The position numbers were made by a program, and so were the translations under genes. Shown piece after piece: positions 27,970 to 35,925 of a DNA stretch of 51,734 bases. Positions within the stretch are counted from its first letter, which is position 1. Each line of letters begins with the position of its first letter. Below the pieces are notes generated by a model. That model was given only the letters and a program-made list of their open reading frames with translations. It made no database searches and was not told the DNA's origin. The DNA lies in assembly GCA_005801205.1 (NCBI GenBank), contig SYDJ01000184.1, positions 1 through 51,734 on the forward strand, in the 5' to 3' direction. The DNA comes from Gammaproteobacteria bacterium (lineage in GTDB: Bacteria; Pseudomonadota; Gammaproteobacteria; Pseudomonadales; Cellvibrionaceae).

Positions 27970-29811
27970 ATGTCTGAAAAATCTCTCTCACCTCATTTTG
28001 ACTCAGTTCGTTTTTTAGCGGATGCATCCCCGCAGCCCGGCATTTATCAAATGTTTGGTGTGGATGGCAATATTCTCTATGTGGGCAAAGCGAAAAATTT
28101 AAAATTGCGACTCGCCAGTTATTTTCGCAAAACAGGTTTAACGACTAAAACAATTGCCTTGGTTGCGCGTATTCATCGTATTGAAGTCACCATCACCGCG
28201 AGTGAAGCAGAAGCCTTAATTCTTGAACAAAATTTAATTAAATCGAATCGTCCGCTTTACAATATTTCATTGCGGGATGACAAATCTTACCCCTATATTT
28301 TTGTATCCAGTGGCGAGCCTTACCCGCGCATTAGTTTTCATCGCGGCGCTAAGAAAAAGCAGGGCGATTATTACGGGCCATTTCCCAACGTTAGCGCTGT
28401 GCGCGAAAGCATGCATTTTTTGCAAAAAACATTTCGTGTGCGTCAGTGTGAAGATAGCGTATTCAATAATCGCTCGCGCCCATGCTTACAGTATCAAATC
28501 AAACGGTGTACGGCACCCTGTGTAGAATTTATCAGCAAAGAAGATTACGCCAATGATTTGCGTCATACCCGCATGTTTTTAACGGGTAGCAGTGAAGAAC
28601 TTATGACTGAGCTGGCCGATCAAATGGATCAGGCTGCGCAAACTTTAGCCTTCGAAAAAGCTGCGCACTATCGCGATCAAATTACGTTTCTACGCAATAT
28701 TCAATCTCAACAAATTATTGAAGAAGGTAATGGCGATATAGATGTGGTTGCGGTAGTCGCGCGCCCCAATGCGCTCTGTGTGCATATTTTATTTGTTCGC
28801 CAAGGGCGGATTTTGGGTAGCCGGAGTTTCTTCCCTCAGTCGGGTATTGCTGAAACACCTGCGGATGTACTCACGCAATTTGTGGCACAATTTTATTTGG
28901 CGAGCACCGGGCGCGATATTCCCCGTGAAATTATTACCAATTATGAATTGGAAGAAGTGGATGTTTTAGCGTCTGCGCTGCAACAGTCCATTGGACGCCA
29001 AGTGCATTTTTCACACAGCGTGCGCAGTCATCGCGCCAAGTGGTTGCAAATGGCTGTTAATGCGGCTGAACAAAATTTAATTGCGCATCTCAACACGAAA
29101 CAAAATTCATTGGATAGATTTATCGCACTACAGGATGCGCTGCAATTGGATGAAATCCCACAGCGCATGGAATGTTTTGATATTAGTCATAGCAGCGGTG
29201 AATTAACGGTAGCCTCCTGTGTGGTATTTGATACCAATGGCCCGCTGAAATCTGACTATCGCCGTTTTAATATTGAAGGTATTACGCCCGGTGATGATTA
29301 TGCGGCTATGGAACAAGCGTTAGAGAGACGTTATACGCGTCTCAAAAAAGGTGAGGGCAAAATGCCCGATATTTTGCTGATTGATGGTGGTAAGGGGCAA
29401 TTATCCAAAGCTATTTCGGTATTGGCTGAATTAGGTATTGATGATGTGCTGATGATTGGTGTCGCTAAAGGTTCAACCCGCAAAGCGGGTTTTGAAACAC
29501 TCTACAATGCACAAACAGATGCAGAAATAGTGCTTAATAATGATTCGCCCGCATTGCATTTAATTCAGCATATCCGCGATGAGGCTCATAGGTTTGCCAT
29601 CACTGGCCATAAACAGCGCCGTGATAAAAAGCGCAAGACATCCACGTTAGAAGATATCCCGGGTGTGGGTGCTGTGCGTCGGCGGGAGTTGCTGCGTCAT
29701 TTTGGCGGAATCCAAGAAATACAAAAGGCCAGTGCAAATGATTTAATGAAAGTCAGTGGCATAAATCAGCTTTTGGCAGAAGAAATTTATGCATTTTTCC
29801 ATAATGATTAA
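27970..29811 (+). CDS. uvrC: UvrABC excision nuclease subunit C
   Basis: The 613-residue protein has an N-terminal GIY-YIG nuclease domain ([26 protein letters not shown]), a central UVR motif ([17 protein letters not shown]) that binds UvrB, an RNase H-like endonuclease domain (about 375-540) with the metal ligands in ECFDISH and LIDGGKGQL, and a C-terminal helix-hairpin-helix ([18 protein letters not shown]). It makes the dual incisions in nucleotide excision repair. Confidence 0.96.
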   Translation: MSEKSLSPHFDSVRFLADASPQPGIYQMFGVDGNILYVGKAKNLKLRLASYFRKTGLTTKTIALVARIHRIEVTITASEAEALILEQNLIKSNRPLYNISLRDDKSYPYIFVSSGEPYPRISFHRGAKKKQGDYYGPFPNVSAVRESMHFLQKTFRVRQCEDSVFNNRSRPCLQYQIKRCTAPCVEFISKEDYANDLRHTRMFLTGSSEELMTELADQMDQAAQTLAFEKAAHYRDQITFLRNIQSQQIIEEGNGDIDVVAVVARPNALCVHILFVRQGRILGSRSFFPQSGIAETPADVLTQFVAQFYLASTGRDIPREIITNYELEEVDVLASALQQSIGRQVHFSHSVRSHRAKWLQMAVNAAEQNLIAHLNTKQNSLDRFIALQDALQLDEIPQRMECFDISHSSGELTVASCVVFDTNGPLKSDYRRFNIEGITPGDDYAAMEQALERRYTRLKKGEGKMPDILLIDGGKGQLSKAISVLAELGIDDVLMIGVAKGSTRKAGFETLYNAQTDAEIVLNNDSPALHLIQHIRDEAHRFAITGHKQRRDKKRKTSTLEDIPGVGAVRRRELLRHFGGIQEIQKASANDLMKVSGINQLLAEEIYAFFHND

Positions 29812-29900
29812 TCGATAGTGTATTATCGTGCCTTCATTTGATGTTTGGCTTAGGGCCATCTTCTGTTCCTGTGTATATTTCTGGGCGAGAAATACTGGTT

Positions 29901-30461
29901 ATGACGTTTGCTAATCAGCTAACACTTTTGCGAATTATTTTAATTCCACTGTTTGTTGTGATCTTTTATTTACCAGTCCACTGGGCTCATTTAGCCTGCG
30001 CTCTAATCTTTGCGGTTGCCGCTATTACTGATTGGCTAGACGGGTATGTTGCTCGCAAATACGACCAAAGTACTGCTTTTGGTGCCTTTCTTGATCCCGT
30101 CGCCGATAAGCTTATGGTGGCAATCTCCTTACTGCTGCTCGTTTCAATTCATCATGATTCTGCATGGTTTGTTGCTGCGGCAGCGGTGATTGTAGGGCGT
30201 GAAATCGTTATTTCTGCACTGCGTGAATGGATGGCAGAGTTAGGGCAAAGATCTAGCGTTGCTGTGTCATTTATCGGCAAGATAAAAACGACTTTACAGA
30301 TGATTGCTATATTGGTCTTGTTGATGGATAGGCAAGAATGGTACCTGATGGAGATTGGTTTTATCGCTTTGGCGGGTGCTGCGGCGCTCACGCTCTGGTC
30401 GATGTTTATTTACTTGCGCGCTGCATCTCCGTTCTTCTTGGTGAGTGCGGACAAAAAATAA
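29901..30461 (+). CDS. pgsA: CDP-diacylglycerol--glycerol-3-phosphate 3-phosphatidyltransferase
   Basis: The membrane protein carries the CDP-alcohol phosphotransferase signature D-x2-DG-x2-AR-x8-G-x3-D-x3-D in [20 protein letters not shown] and FLDPVADK. It makes phosphatidylglycerophosphate, the precursor of phosphatidylglycerol and cardiolipin. I choose ATG at 29901 ([12 protein letters not shown]), the normal N-terminus, over an in-frame ATG 21 codons upstream. gacA-uvrC-pgsA-tRNA is the usual order in Pseudomonas-like genomes. Confidence 0.94.
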   Translation: MTFANQLTLLRIILIPLFVVIFYLPVHWAHLACALIFAVAAITDWLDGYVARKYDQSTAFGAFLDPVADKLMVAISLLLLVSIHHDSAWFVAAAAVIVGREIVISALREWMAELGQRSSVAVSFIGKIKTTLQMIAILVLLMDRQEWYLMEIGFIALAGAAALTLWSMFIYLRAASPFFLVSADKK

Positions 30462-30554
30462 GCGGATTGTTGATTTTAGCCACGCAATTGGCGATGCACA
30501 TAAAAATAATCTTATAACTATCAGAAAACACTAGGATTTTCAAAACGACTCCGC

Positions 30555-30581
30555 TAAAATTGCGCCCTCTCGAAAGGGCGC
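30555..30581 (+). promoter_or_regulatory. Possible -10 box with GC-rich discriminator for the tRNA operon
   Basis: TAAAAT (30555-30560) is followed by a GC-rich discriminator TGCGCCCT, the form of stringently controlled stable-RNA promoters. The GCGCCCT (30562-30568) also pairs with AGGGCGC (30575-30581), which overlaps the 5' end of tRNA-Cys. No convincing -35 box was found, so confidence is low. Confidence 0.35.
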
Positions 30582-30650
30582 GATAGCAAAGCGGTTATGC
30601 TCTGGATTGCAAATCCAGCTAGTCCGGTTCGACTCCGGATCGCGCCTCCA
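30577..30650 (+). tRNA. tRNA-Cys (anticodon GCA)
   Basis: The 74-base cloverleaf has acceptor GGCGCGA/TCGCGCC, anticodon stem GGATT/AATCC around GCA, T arm TCCGG TTCGACT CCGGA and an encoded CCA end. It lies 116 bp after pgsA and is followed by tRNA-Leu. Confidence 0.97.
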
Positions 30651-30684
30651 CAATTCTTTTACTTGCCGAAAGTAAAAGCACTCT

Positions 30685-30770
30685 GCCCGAGTGGTGAAAT
30701 CGGTAGACACAACAGATTTAAAATCTGTCGACCTCTGGTCGTGCCGGTTCAAGTCCGGCCTCGGGCACCA
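30685..30770 (+). tRNA. tRNA-Leu (anticodon TAA)
   Basis: An 86-base class II tRNA with acceptor GCCCGAG/CTCGGGC, anticodon TAA in the CAGATT/AATCTG stem, a long variable arm, T loop GGTTCAAGTCC and encoded CCA. The integrase gene begins 156 bp downstream, which makes the 3' half of this tRNA the likely attachment site of the accessory element. Confidence 0.97.
30746..30770 (+). other. Probable attachment site (attB core) at the tRNA-Leu 3' end
   Basis: Tyrosine integrases with a DUF4102 domain insert at tRNA 3' ends and usually restore the tRNA. The integrase start at 30927 and the 3' end of this tRNA are adjacent. I found no second copy of the sequence in the window, so the other end cannot be located here. 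Confidence 0.5.
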
Positions 30771-30802
30771 TATATAGATTTACTGACATCCAGTAACATC
30801 CC

Positions 30803-30829
30803 AAAACCCGCGTAAATGCGGGTTTTTTT
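30803..30829 (+). terminator. Rho-independent terminator of the tRNA operon
   Basis: AAAACCCGC/GCGGGTTTT is a 9-bp perfect stem with loop GTAAAT followed by TTT. It stops tRNA transcription before the integrase gene. Confidence 0.9.
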
Positions 30830-30882
30830 ATGTTTTTTCGTCCATTATCGTCCACTGATATCCCGTTGCAGCCACATACATT

Positions 30883-30921
30883 TGGGGGCACAATTGGGGG
30901 CATATTTAATTCGTGGGGGCA
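30883..30921 (+). repeat. Three direct repeats TGGGGGCA before the integrase
   Basis: Copies at 30883-30890, 30895-30902 and 30914-30921 lie between the tRNA terminator and the integrase start. The third also provides the Shine-Dalgarno for ATG 30927. Repeats of this type next to an integrase gene fit arm-type integrase binding sites, which could let the integrase repress its own gene. Confidence 0.6.
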
Positions 30922-30926
30922 TCGGT

Positions 30927-32126
30927 ATGGTCGCGATAAATAAGCTAACTGAAGTTGCTATAAAGCAGGCTAAGCCCAAAGAGAAAAGTTATCGCATGGC
31001 TGACGGCGGCGGTATGTATTTAGAGGTGATGCCGAATGGCTCCAAATACTGGCGTCTTAAGTATCGATATGGAGGGAAGGAAAAGCGGCTTGCTTTTGGT
31101 GTTTATCCCGTAGTTTCGCTTGCCTCTGCGCGTGAAAAATGTCGTTTGGCGAGAGCGGAATTGTTGGAGGGATTTGATCCAGGCGAAGTTAAAAAACAAG
31201 ATAAGCTTAACAAAAAATCCACAACAGCAAACACCTTTGAATCGGTTGCTCATGAGTTTTTAGCCAAGCGTGTTCTTGAAGGAGCTGCTTCAATAACGAC
31301 AGATAAGATTCGTTGGATTGTCGATAAGAAGCTGGGTCCCTTTATTGGTAGCTTGCCCATATCAGAGATTACTCCAGTTCAGTTGCTTAATGCGCTGCGC
31401 CAGATTGAGGTTGATGGGTTGCACGAAACAGCTAATCGAGCAAAGAGAATTTCAGGGCAAGTATTTCGATATGCGGTTGCGACCGGAAAAACTGAGCGGG
31501 ACCCATCGCAAGATTTAAAGGGTGCTTTGATAATAAAAAAATCAGAGCATCGTGCTGCGATTACAGACCCCAAGGAGTTGCGTGGACTTCTAATTGCAAT
31601 TGATGGCTATAAAGGAACGCCTGAATTAAAAGCGGCATTACAGCTAACGCCTTTGCTGTTTCAGCGTCCAGGTGAAATTCGCCACATGGAGTGGAGTGAG
31701 ATCAATTGGACGGATGAATGTTGGGAAATTCCTGCTGAAAAAATGAAGATGCGATTGACTCATTTGGTTCCGCTGTCTAGCCAGTCGTTAAATATTCTTA
31801 AGTCTTTGCAACCGTTGACGTCCTATGGTCGCTATGTTTTCCCTAGTGCGCGAAAATGCGGAAAGCCTTTGTCTGAGGGTGGGGTCCGCGCTGCGTTACG
31901 GGCACTTGGCTATAGCAATGAACAAGTAACTCCGCATGGGTTTCGAGCTACTGCACGCACGATATTGGATGAGGTGCTTGGGTATAGGGTTGACTATATC
32001 GAGCAGCAACTAGCTCATGCGGTGCGTGATGCAAACGGAAGAGCGTACAACCGAACCAAGCATTTGCCTGAGCGAAAGCAAATGATGCAGGGCTGGGCCG
32101 ATTATTTGGATCATTTAAAGCAGTAA
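30927..32126 (+). CDS. DUF4102-type tyrosine integrase
   Basis: The protein starts VAINKLTEVAIKQAKP and contains the DUF4102 arm-binding domain (about 1-90; YRMADGGGMYLEVMPNGSKYW). A core-binding region follows, then the catalytic domain with R in FQRPGEIRHMEW, HGFRATARTIL (H-x-x-R) and a late Tyr in NGRAYNRTKHL. This is a P4/CP4-57-type integrase. I reject a 37-codon upstream extension to 30816, which overlaps the tRNA terminator and lacks a ribosome site. The gene defines the left end of the accessory region. Confidence 0.93.
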   Translation: MVAINKLTEVAIKQAKPKEKSYRMADGGGMYLEVMPNGSKYWRLKYRYGGKEKRLAFGVYPVVSLASAREKCRLARAELLEGFDPGEVKKQDKLNKKSTTANTFESVAHEFLAKRVLEGAASITTDKIRWIVDKKLGPFIGSLPISEITPVQLLNALRQIEVDGLHETANRAKRISGQVFRYAVATGKTERDPSQDLKGALIIKKSEHRAAITDPKELRGLLIAIDGYKGTPELKAALQLTPLLFQRPGEIRHMEWSEINWTDECWEIPAEKMKMRLTHLVPLSSQSLNILKSLQPLTSYGRYVFPSARKCGKPLSEGGVRAALRALGYSNEQVTPHGFRATARTILDEVLGYRVDYIEQQLAHAVRDANGRAYNRTKHLPERKQMMQGWADYLDHLKQ

Positions 32127-32155
32127 CTTTTGATGGCGGATCTCTCACTGCCATG

Positions 32156-32548
32156 TTATTGAATTAAGCCCATGATTTTATGGGCTTTTTTTATGCCTTT
32201 ATTTTTCATACCCATGTTTTTACCCATGCTATTTTGTCCTATGCCATGGGTTATTTTTTTGGGGGGTAAGGGGCTCTTTTCGAGCCTCTTAAGCATTTTT
32301 TTGTGACTTTCCTGAATAAGTATTTCAACTAATTTACTGGTACTGCAACCATTGTCTTTAATTAGCTCCGCCAGTTTTGCGTGAGTATCATTATTCAACA
32401 TAAGAACAAGCTCCTTAGCTTCTTTGTTTAGGCCTCTTCGCTTATATGCCCTCCATGCATTTGTAACGCGTCCGAAAAGAGCCTCCTCATACTCAACTGT
32501 GCCTTGGTGACTTTGGCATAGCTCATTTATGCCGAGGGGAGTTGAACT
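32156..32548 (-). pseudogene. Truncated paralogue of the neighbouring DNA-binding-like gene
   Basis: Only about 81 codons follow an ATG at 32401, but the frame stays open upstream to about 32551. That upstream stretch has no ATG, GTG or TTG start and reads NAWRAYKRRGLNKEAKELVLML. This resembles the part of the next minus-strand gene that reads GAWRQKIYRDNQK. LNNDTHAKLAELIKDNG also resembles its LSNRSLRHLNKLAKDIG. The C-terminus overlaps the integrase terminator. This looks like a decayed or 5'-truncated duplicate, though a non-standard start cannot be excluded. Confidence 0.5.
32166..32192 (+). terminator. Rho-independent terminator after the integrase
   Basis: AAGCCCAT/ATGGGCTT is a perfect 8-bp stem with loop GATTTT and seven T residues. 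It ends the integrase transcript and overlaps the 3' end of the opposite-strand remnant. Confidence 0.9.
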
Positions 32549-32636
32549 ATTTCATTAGCTTAATGATATATATCAAAAAATTTTTATAATAAAATTAATG
32601 GGATACATTTTGGAATACATAAGACCCTTGTTGGAG

Positions 32637-33047
32637 CTAAGGTATTTTCTTCTGCTTGGGCTTACGGCTTATCTGCTGCATTTCTTTATTTCTAAGGTAG
32701 GTATCTTCAATGATTTCCTCAAGAGTGGAATTGATTGGCGCACCTATATCTTTGGCCAGCTTGTTTAAATGTCTAAGCGATCTATTAGAGAGGGTAAAGG
32801 AGCATGCTCGTTTGCCGTTGGATTTTTGATTATCTCTGTAGATTTTTTGTCTCCATGCGCCCCTCATTTTAGTAATAAGTAATTCAAGGTCGGCAGACCT
32901 GATTGCTGAGACTCTTCCTCTCTCTATGTATTCGTATATCTCCATTCTTAATGATTCTTGGATGTTGTAGCTCTGGTTGCGTAGGTAGTTTTCTATCCAC
33001 TTAACTTGCATATCGTTATTTCTATCAATAAATGAATCAATTGCCAT
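32637..33047 (-). CDS. Possible ribbon-helix-helix-type DNA-binding protein
   Basis: No family is recognised with certainty. The C-terminal part (CSFTLSNRSLRHLNKLAKDIGAPINSTLEEIIEDTYL) has the strand-helix-helix pattern of ribbon-helix-helix repressors. The N-terminal region is helical with a KWIENYLRNQS motif. The C-terminus is basic. I choose ATG at 33047; a TTG at 33092 is also open. It diverges from the next plus-strand gene across an intergenic region with clustered GTTAC half-sites. A regulatory role for the island is inferred. Confidence 0.6.
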   Translation of the reverse strand: MAIDSFIDRNNDMQVKWIENYLRNQSYNIQESLRMEIYEYIERGRVSAIRSADLELLITKMRGAWRQKIYRDNQKSNGKRACSFTLSNRSLRHLNKLAKDIGAPINSTLEEIIEDTYLRNKEMQQISRKPKQKKIP

Positions 33048-33099
33048 AATTTTAATATTTCCATGTGCTAATAGCCATTGTCTATTTGTCAATTCATTG

Positions 33100-33131
33100 C
33101 GTTACTAAGTAATAAACTCAGTAACGTTACA
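33100..33131. promoter_or_regulatory. Clustered GTTAC/GTAAC inverted half-sites (possible operator)
   Basis: The divergent gap contains TTACT-A-AGTAA (33102-33112), AGTAA at 33120-33124 and the perfect palindrome GTAACGTTAC (33121-33130). CGTTACT and AGTAACG also pair across 13 bases. Repeated half-sites between divergent genes fit a repressor operator, perhaps for the neighbouring ribbon-helix-helix-like protein. Confidence 0.45.
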
Positions 33132-33210
33132 TGTCAATGTGTTGTTTTAAATTTGAATTTAATAGGTAATAAATATACGATTAAATTACTTGTAGCTTAG
33201 GCGTAAACGT

Positions 33211-34434
33211 ATGCATTTAAATCTATTGAGGAATGTTTTGATCGGAGCGGAGCCAGAGGCTAAGTATTTTTTGATTCGTTTTATAATGCAGTATGGGTTT
33301 GATAAAAGTGTAACTTTAACAGTGAAAGAAGCGGTACTTAGTTTTCGGATGAATGATCGCTACGTAGCTAAAGCAATTAGCTTTTTAGTAGAAAATAATT
33401 ACTTAAATCGACTCAGAGCTGAGCCTAGGCGTAAGAGTTTCAGTGTTAGCGTAAATGGTAGAGGACGGCCAAAAAGTATATATCGGCCTGGGGCAGCATT
33501 ATTGGCTCTAAGAGAAGAATGGTCGCAGTCGGACTTTGCTAATTTACATGGGGAGCAAATAGACTTCTTGTTAACTGAAGGCCTGTTGGCTCCTAAAAAA
33601 GTTGGAGAAAGGGAAGCCGATCCCAATAAGTTGATAGCTAAATCACAATTGCTCTTGTTAGTAACATTGATGGCTCATGCTGACCAAAACGGTATTGTAG
33701 AGAACTTGAGTCTACAGCAGCTGGCGCTATTGGTTGGCTTAAGCAAAGAGCAGATTAGGTGGAACATTAAAGCACTACAGCGAAATATGCATCTCGTACG
33801 TTACATCCCTGGTGGGACGGTCCAGAGAGAGAAGGGACGAAGAATAAGTAGCATCATCGTCTCCGGCAAGCTGTTGGCTGACACTAAACAGCGTAAGCAT
33901 TTGTTTGTATTGGCGCGGTTTGAAATGCATTTTGTCCTAAGAAAATCGGTCCAGCTTGCGATCGCTTTAATGGATTCCCACGAAAATAATCTCCGAGAGG
34001 TAAGAAAAAATGGTAGGCATCAATACGGTCATTGGAGTGCCCTTTATGGTGTTTCCGATAAAGAGTACTCAGGCATTCTGAAATATATAGATCTTTATTT
34101 GCGGATTGGTAAGGAGGCAAAGTTGGGTTTTGATCGATTTGCTGCTGCTGTTTATGCTTGCGTTGAGCAGCTGATTAGGGATTACGGTTTTACCCTTTCG
34201 GATACAGACCAACCGTTGGAAGGCTGGCCAAGCTACTTTTCGTCTGTAAAGCTGGTGCGTAACATTCAATGGATATTTAAAACTAGCAAAAATACAGAGT
34301 GGTTTATAAGCTGGGTTTTTGAATTCTATGAGGAGCTTCGGTGTCTGTCATTGGATGACAGATGCGATATGCAAATACGTTCCCTACGTATAAGGCCAAT
34401 TTTGCAGGACAATGTGCTTATTCAAGTGGCTTAG
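33211..34434 (+). CDS. Unknown 407-residue protein with winged-helix-like segments
   Basis: I recognise no named family. Two stretches look like helix-turn-helix regions: LTVKEAVLSFRMNDRYVAKAISFLVENNYLNRLR (about 35-70), with a basic wing and RGRPKSIY after it, and LSLQQLALLVGLSKEQIRWNIKALQRNMHLVRYI (about 170-200). The second half is mostly helical with Trp-rich ends. It could be a regulator or replication protein of the element. Its start at 33211 has AGG about 11 bases upstream. Confidence 0.6.
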   Translation: MHLNLLRNVLIGAEPEAKYFLIRFIMQYGFDKSVTLTVKEAVLSFRMNDRYVAKAISFLVENNYLNRLRAEPRRKSFSVSVNGRGRPKSIYRPGAALLALREEWSQSDFANLHGEQIDFLLTEGLLAPKKVGEREADPNKLIAKSQLLLLVTLMAHADQNGIVENLSLQQLALLVGLSKEQIRWNIKALQRNMHLVRYIPGGTVQREKGRRISSIIVSGKLLADTKQRKHLFVLARFEMHFVLRKSVQLAIALMDSHENNLREVRKNGRHQYGHWSALYGVSDKEYSGILKYIDLYLRIGKEAKLGFDRFAAAVYACVEQLIRDYGFTLSDTDQPLEGWPSYFSSVKLVRNIQWIFKTSKNTEWFISWVFEFYEELRCLSLDDRCDMQIRSLRIRPILQDNVLIQVA

Positions 34435-34488
34435 TTGTCTTGTAGTAATTTATATATTCGCAGTTAAAAAAATACATCGATTCTTTAT

Positions 34489-34520
34489 CTCATGACTAAT
34501 AATTTGGAGTTTGTCATGAG
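34489..34520 (+). promoter_or_regulatory. Inverted repeat enclosing the alpA ribosome site and start codon
   Basis: CTCATGAC (34489-34496) and GTCATGAG (34513-34520) are perfect complements with a 16-base spacer. The spacer contains GGAG (34506-34509), and the ATG at 34516 lies in the right arm. The hairpin could hide the start in RNA, or the DNA repeat could be an operator. Confidence 0.6.
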
Positions 34521-34719
34521 AATAATTCGTTTGTCAGAAGTGCTATTGTTTACTGGATTGGCTAGATCTACTGTATATCGCTATATAGAAAAGGGAATTT
34601 TTCCTAAGCCTGTTTCGCTTGGTGATCGCGCGGTTGGCTGGGTTGATGAAGAGGTACAGGCGTGGGTGATGGATCGAGTGGGGGAGCGGGATCGAGGGGA
34701 AGAATTTAAAGTTTTTTAA
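34516..34719 (+). CDS. AlpA-family excisionase-like transcriptional regulator
   Basis: The 67-residue protein starts IIRLSEVLLFTGLARSTVYRYIEKGIFPKPVSLG, the MerR-like helix-turn-helix of AlpA, and ends with AVGWVDEEVQAW. AlpA-type proteins activate excision or transcription in P4/CP4-57-like elements. I prefer ATG at 34516, with GGAG seven bases upstream, to ATG 34492, which has no ribosome site. Confidence 0.9.
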   Translation: MRIIRLSEVLLFTGLARSTVYRYIEKGIFPKPVSLGDRAVGWVDEEVQAWVMDRVGERDRGEEFKVF

Positions 34720-34721
34720 TT

Positions 34722-34757
34722 ATAGTGAAGTAGGAGCTTTAGCTCCTACTTCACTAT
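34722..34757. repeat. Perfect 16-bp hairpin after alpA
   Basis: ATAGTGAAGTAGGAGC pairs completely with GCTCCTACTTCACTAT around the loop TTTA. It could end or protect the alpA message, but there is no T-tract on either side, so a standard terminator is not certain. It opens a 320-bp gene-free gap. Confidence 0.6.
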
Positions 34758-35041
34758 GTAATGTATGTTCAATGTTTGGAAATTTTGGAAAAAGAGAACC
34801 TAGCTTTTTGGTTGAAAAATCGCCTTCGTTCATGTGGTTTTTAGATGTATTTGGTGTTGGTTGTTGTGGGGAATATTAATATACATTTAAGCTTTCTAGC
34901 TAGTATCCAGTGTATATGAGTACAATTAATTGCGTAGCGTAATTAATTAAAGGTAATCCCGGCATAAGAAAATATTCATAATCAAATAATGTTTTACCTG
35001 TTCATCGAGATGTATGAATCAATCATAATCGGTGAACAAAA
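34758..35041. other. AT-rich gene-free gap with a 25-bp near-palindrome
   Basis: The gap between alpA and the next gene has no credible open frame. Its main feature is AATTAATT-gCGtagCGt-AATTAATT at 34924-34948. All positions pair if two G-T pairs are allowed. It could be an operator or a replication-related site of the element. Nothing else is evident here. Confidence 0.4.
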
Positions 35042-35731
35042 ATGAAACACAAATCTAAATTAATACCGCCAAAGCGTGTGCCATATCAATATCATCTCTC
35101 ATTATGGGCGCAGTCTTGGTACAAAGGTCTGCCCGTTCTTTGCAATAAAGAAGGCTTGGTTTGTGAGTACTTAGATAAAATTCACTCTGTGCTTATTAAA
35201 TCACTAGAACAGAGCTCGAAGGTATTTGTTGTCAGGGTTGATTTGAGTTTTCCGCAATATTTTTATGCTATAGGTGAGGAACAGTTATCGAATGCCTCTC
35301 TTAATTTATTTATTAAAAATTTAAGATATAGGCTTGGTCAATATGCAGCTAGAAAACGGCAGCTTGAGCTTAGAGTTTATTCTGTTGATTTTGACTATGT
35401 ATGGGCAAGAGAAAGCGGAGATGTGAATTGCCGACCCCATTATCATCTACTACTTCTTTTCAATGGGCACGAGTTCAATTCTCTTGGTAGGTTTTCTTGT
35501 CACAGAGAAAGCCTTTACAACAGGTTGGGGGATGCTTGGGGATATGCTTTAGGCTTGAGGGAAGGCGAGGGAGCTAAATATATCTATATACCGGATGGTG
35601 GGCAGTACATGATTGGATCAAGTGATCCGATTCAGATGGAGCGTGTGTTCTTCAGGGCCAGTTATTTGGCAAAAGTTGCAACTAAAGATTTTAAGAGCGG
35701 CTTTCATGTTTTTGGCGGCAGTAGAGTCTGA
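35042..35731 (+). CDS. YagK/YfjJ (inovirus Gp2-like) domain protein
   Basis: This 229-residue protein contains CRPHYHLLLLFNGHEFNSLG with the HYHLL motif seen in the YagK/YfjJ C-terminal (Gp2-like) family. It also has YIYIPDGGQ and a C-terminal RASYLAKV stretch typical of that domain. The HxH motif resembles that of rolling-circle replication initiators, but I do not assert that activity. GGTGA lies before the start. The family is common in CP4-57-like islands, which matches the AlpA and integrase genes. Confidence 0.8.
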   Translation: MKHKSKLIPPKRVPYQYHLSLWAQSWYKGLPVLCNKEGLVCEYLDKIHSVLIKSLEQSSKVFVVRVDLSFPQYFYAIGEEQLSNASLNLFIKNLRYRLGQYAARKRQLELRVYSVDFDYVWARESGDVNCRPHYHLLLLFNGHEFNSLGRFSCHRESLYNRLGDAWGYALGLREGEGAKYIYIPDGGQYMIGSSDPIQMERVFFRASYLAKVATKDFKSGFHVFGGSRV

Positions 35732-35859
35732 TATATTCAGTAATTAAGCTTGTATGAGATTTGTCTATCAAATAATTACTAAGTTTCAGATTACAAATGA
35801 TGAACTTAGGAAAGAAAATAAAGTCTTGCGTTCGATGCCGAATTCCCTATTATTCCCTC

Positions 35860-35907
35860 AAAAAATGCATAAATCCCTGAAACCTTTATGGCTTCAGGGA
35901 TTTATGC
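35860..35907 (-). terminator. Rho-independent terminator of the small zinc-ribbon gene
   Basis: GCATAAATCCCTGAA (35867-35881) pairs perfectly with TTCAGGGATTTATGC (35893-35907), a 15-bp stem. Read on the minus strand it is followed by ATTTTTTG, so it ends the 35926-36204 transcript. Confidence 0.85.
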
Positions 35908-35925
35908 CGTTAGGTTGTTGATTAG

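Noticed and set aside
30540-30903. Open frames across the tRNA genes on both strands
   Set aside because: They are translations of tRNA sequence and have no protein-like character.
30816-30926. A longer integrase starting 37 codons upstream
   Set aside because: It overlaps the tRNA terminator, lacks a ribosome site, and the family N-terminus matches ATG 30927.
35830-35866. Repeated ATTCCCT units as an attachment site
   Set aside because: They match nothing at the tRNA end and overlap the terminator region; evidence is too weak.
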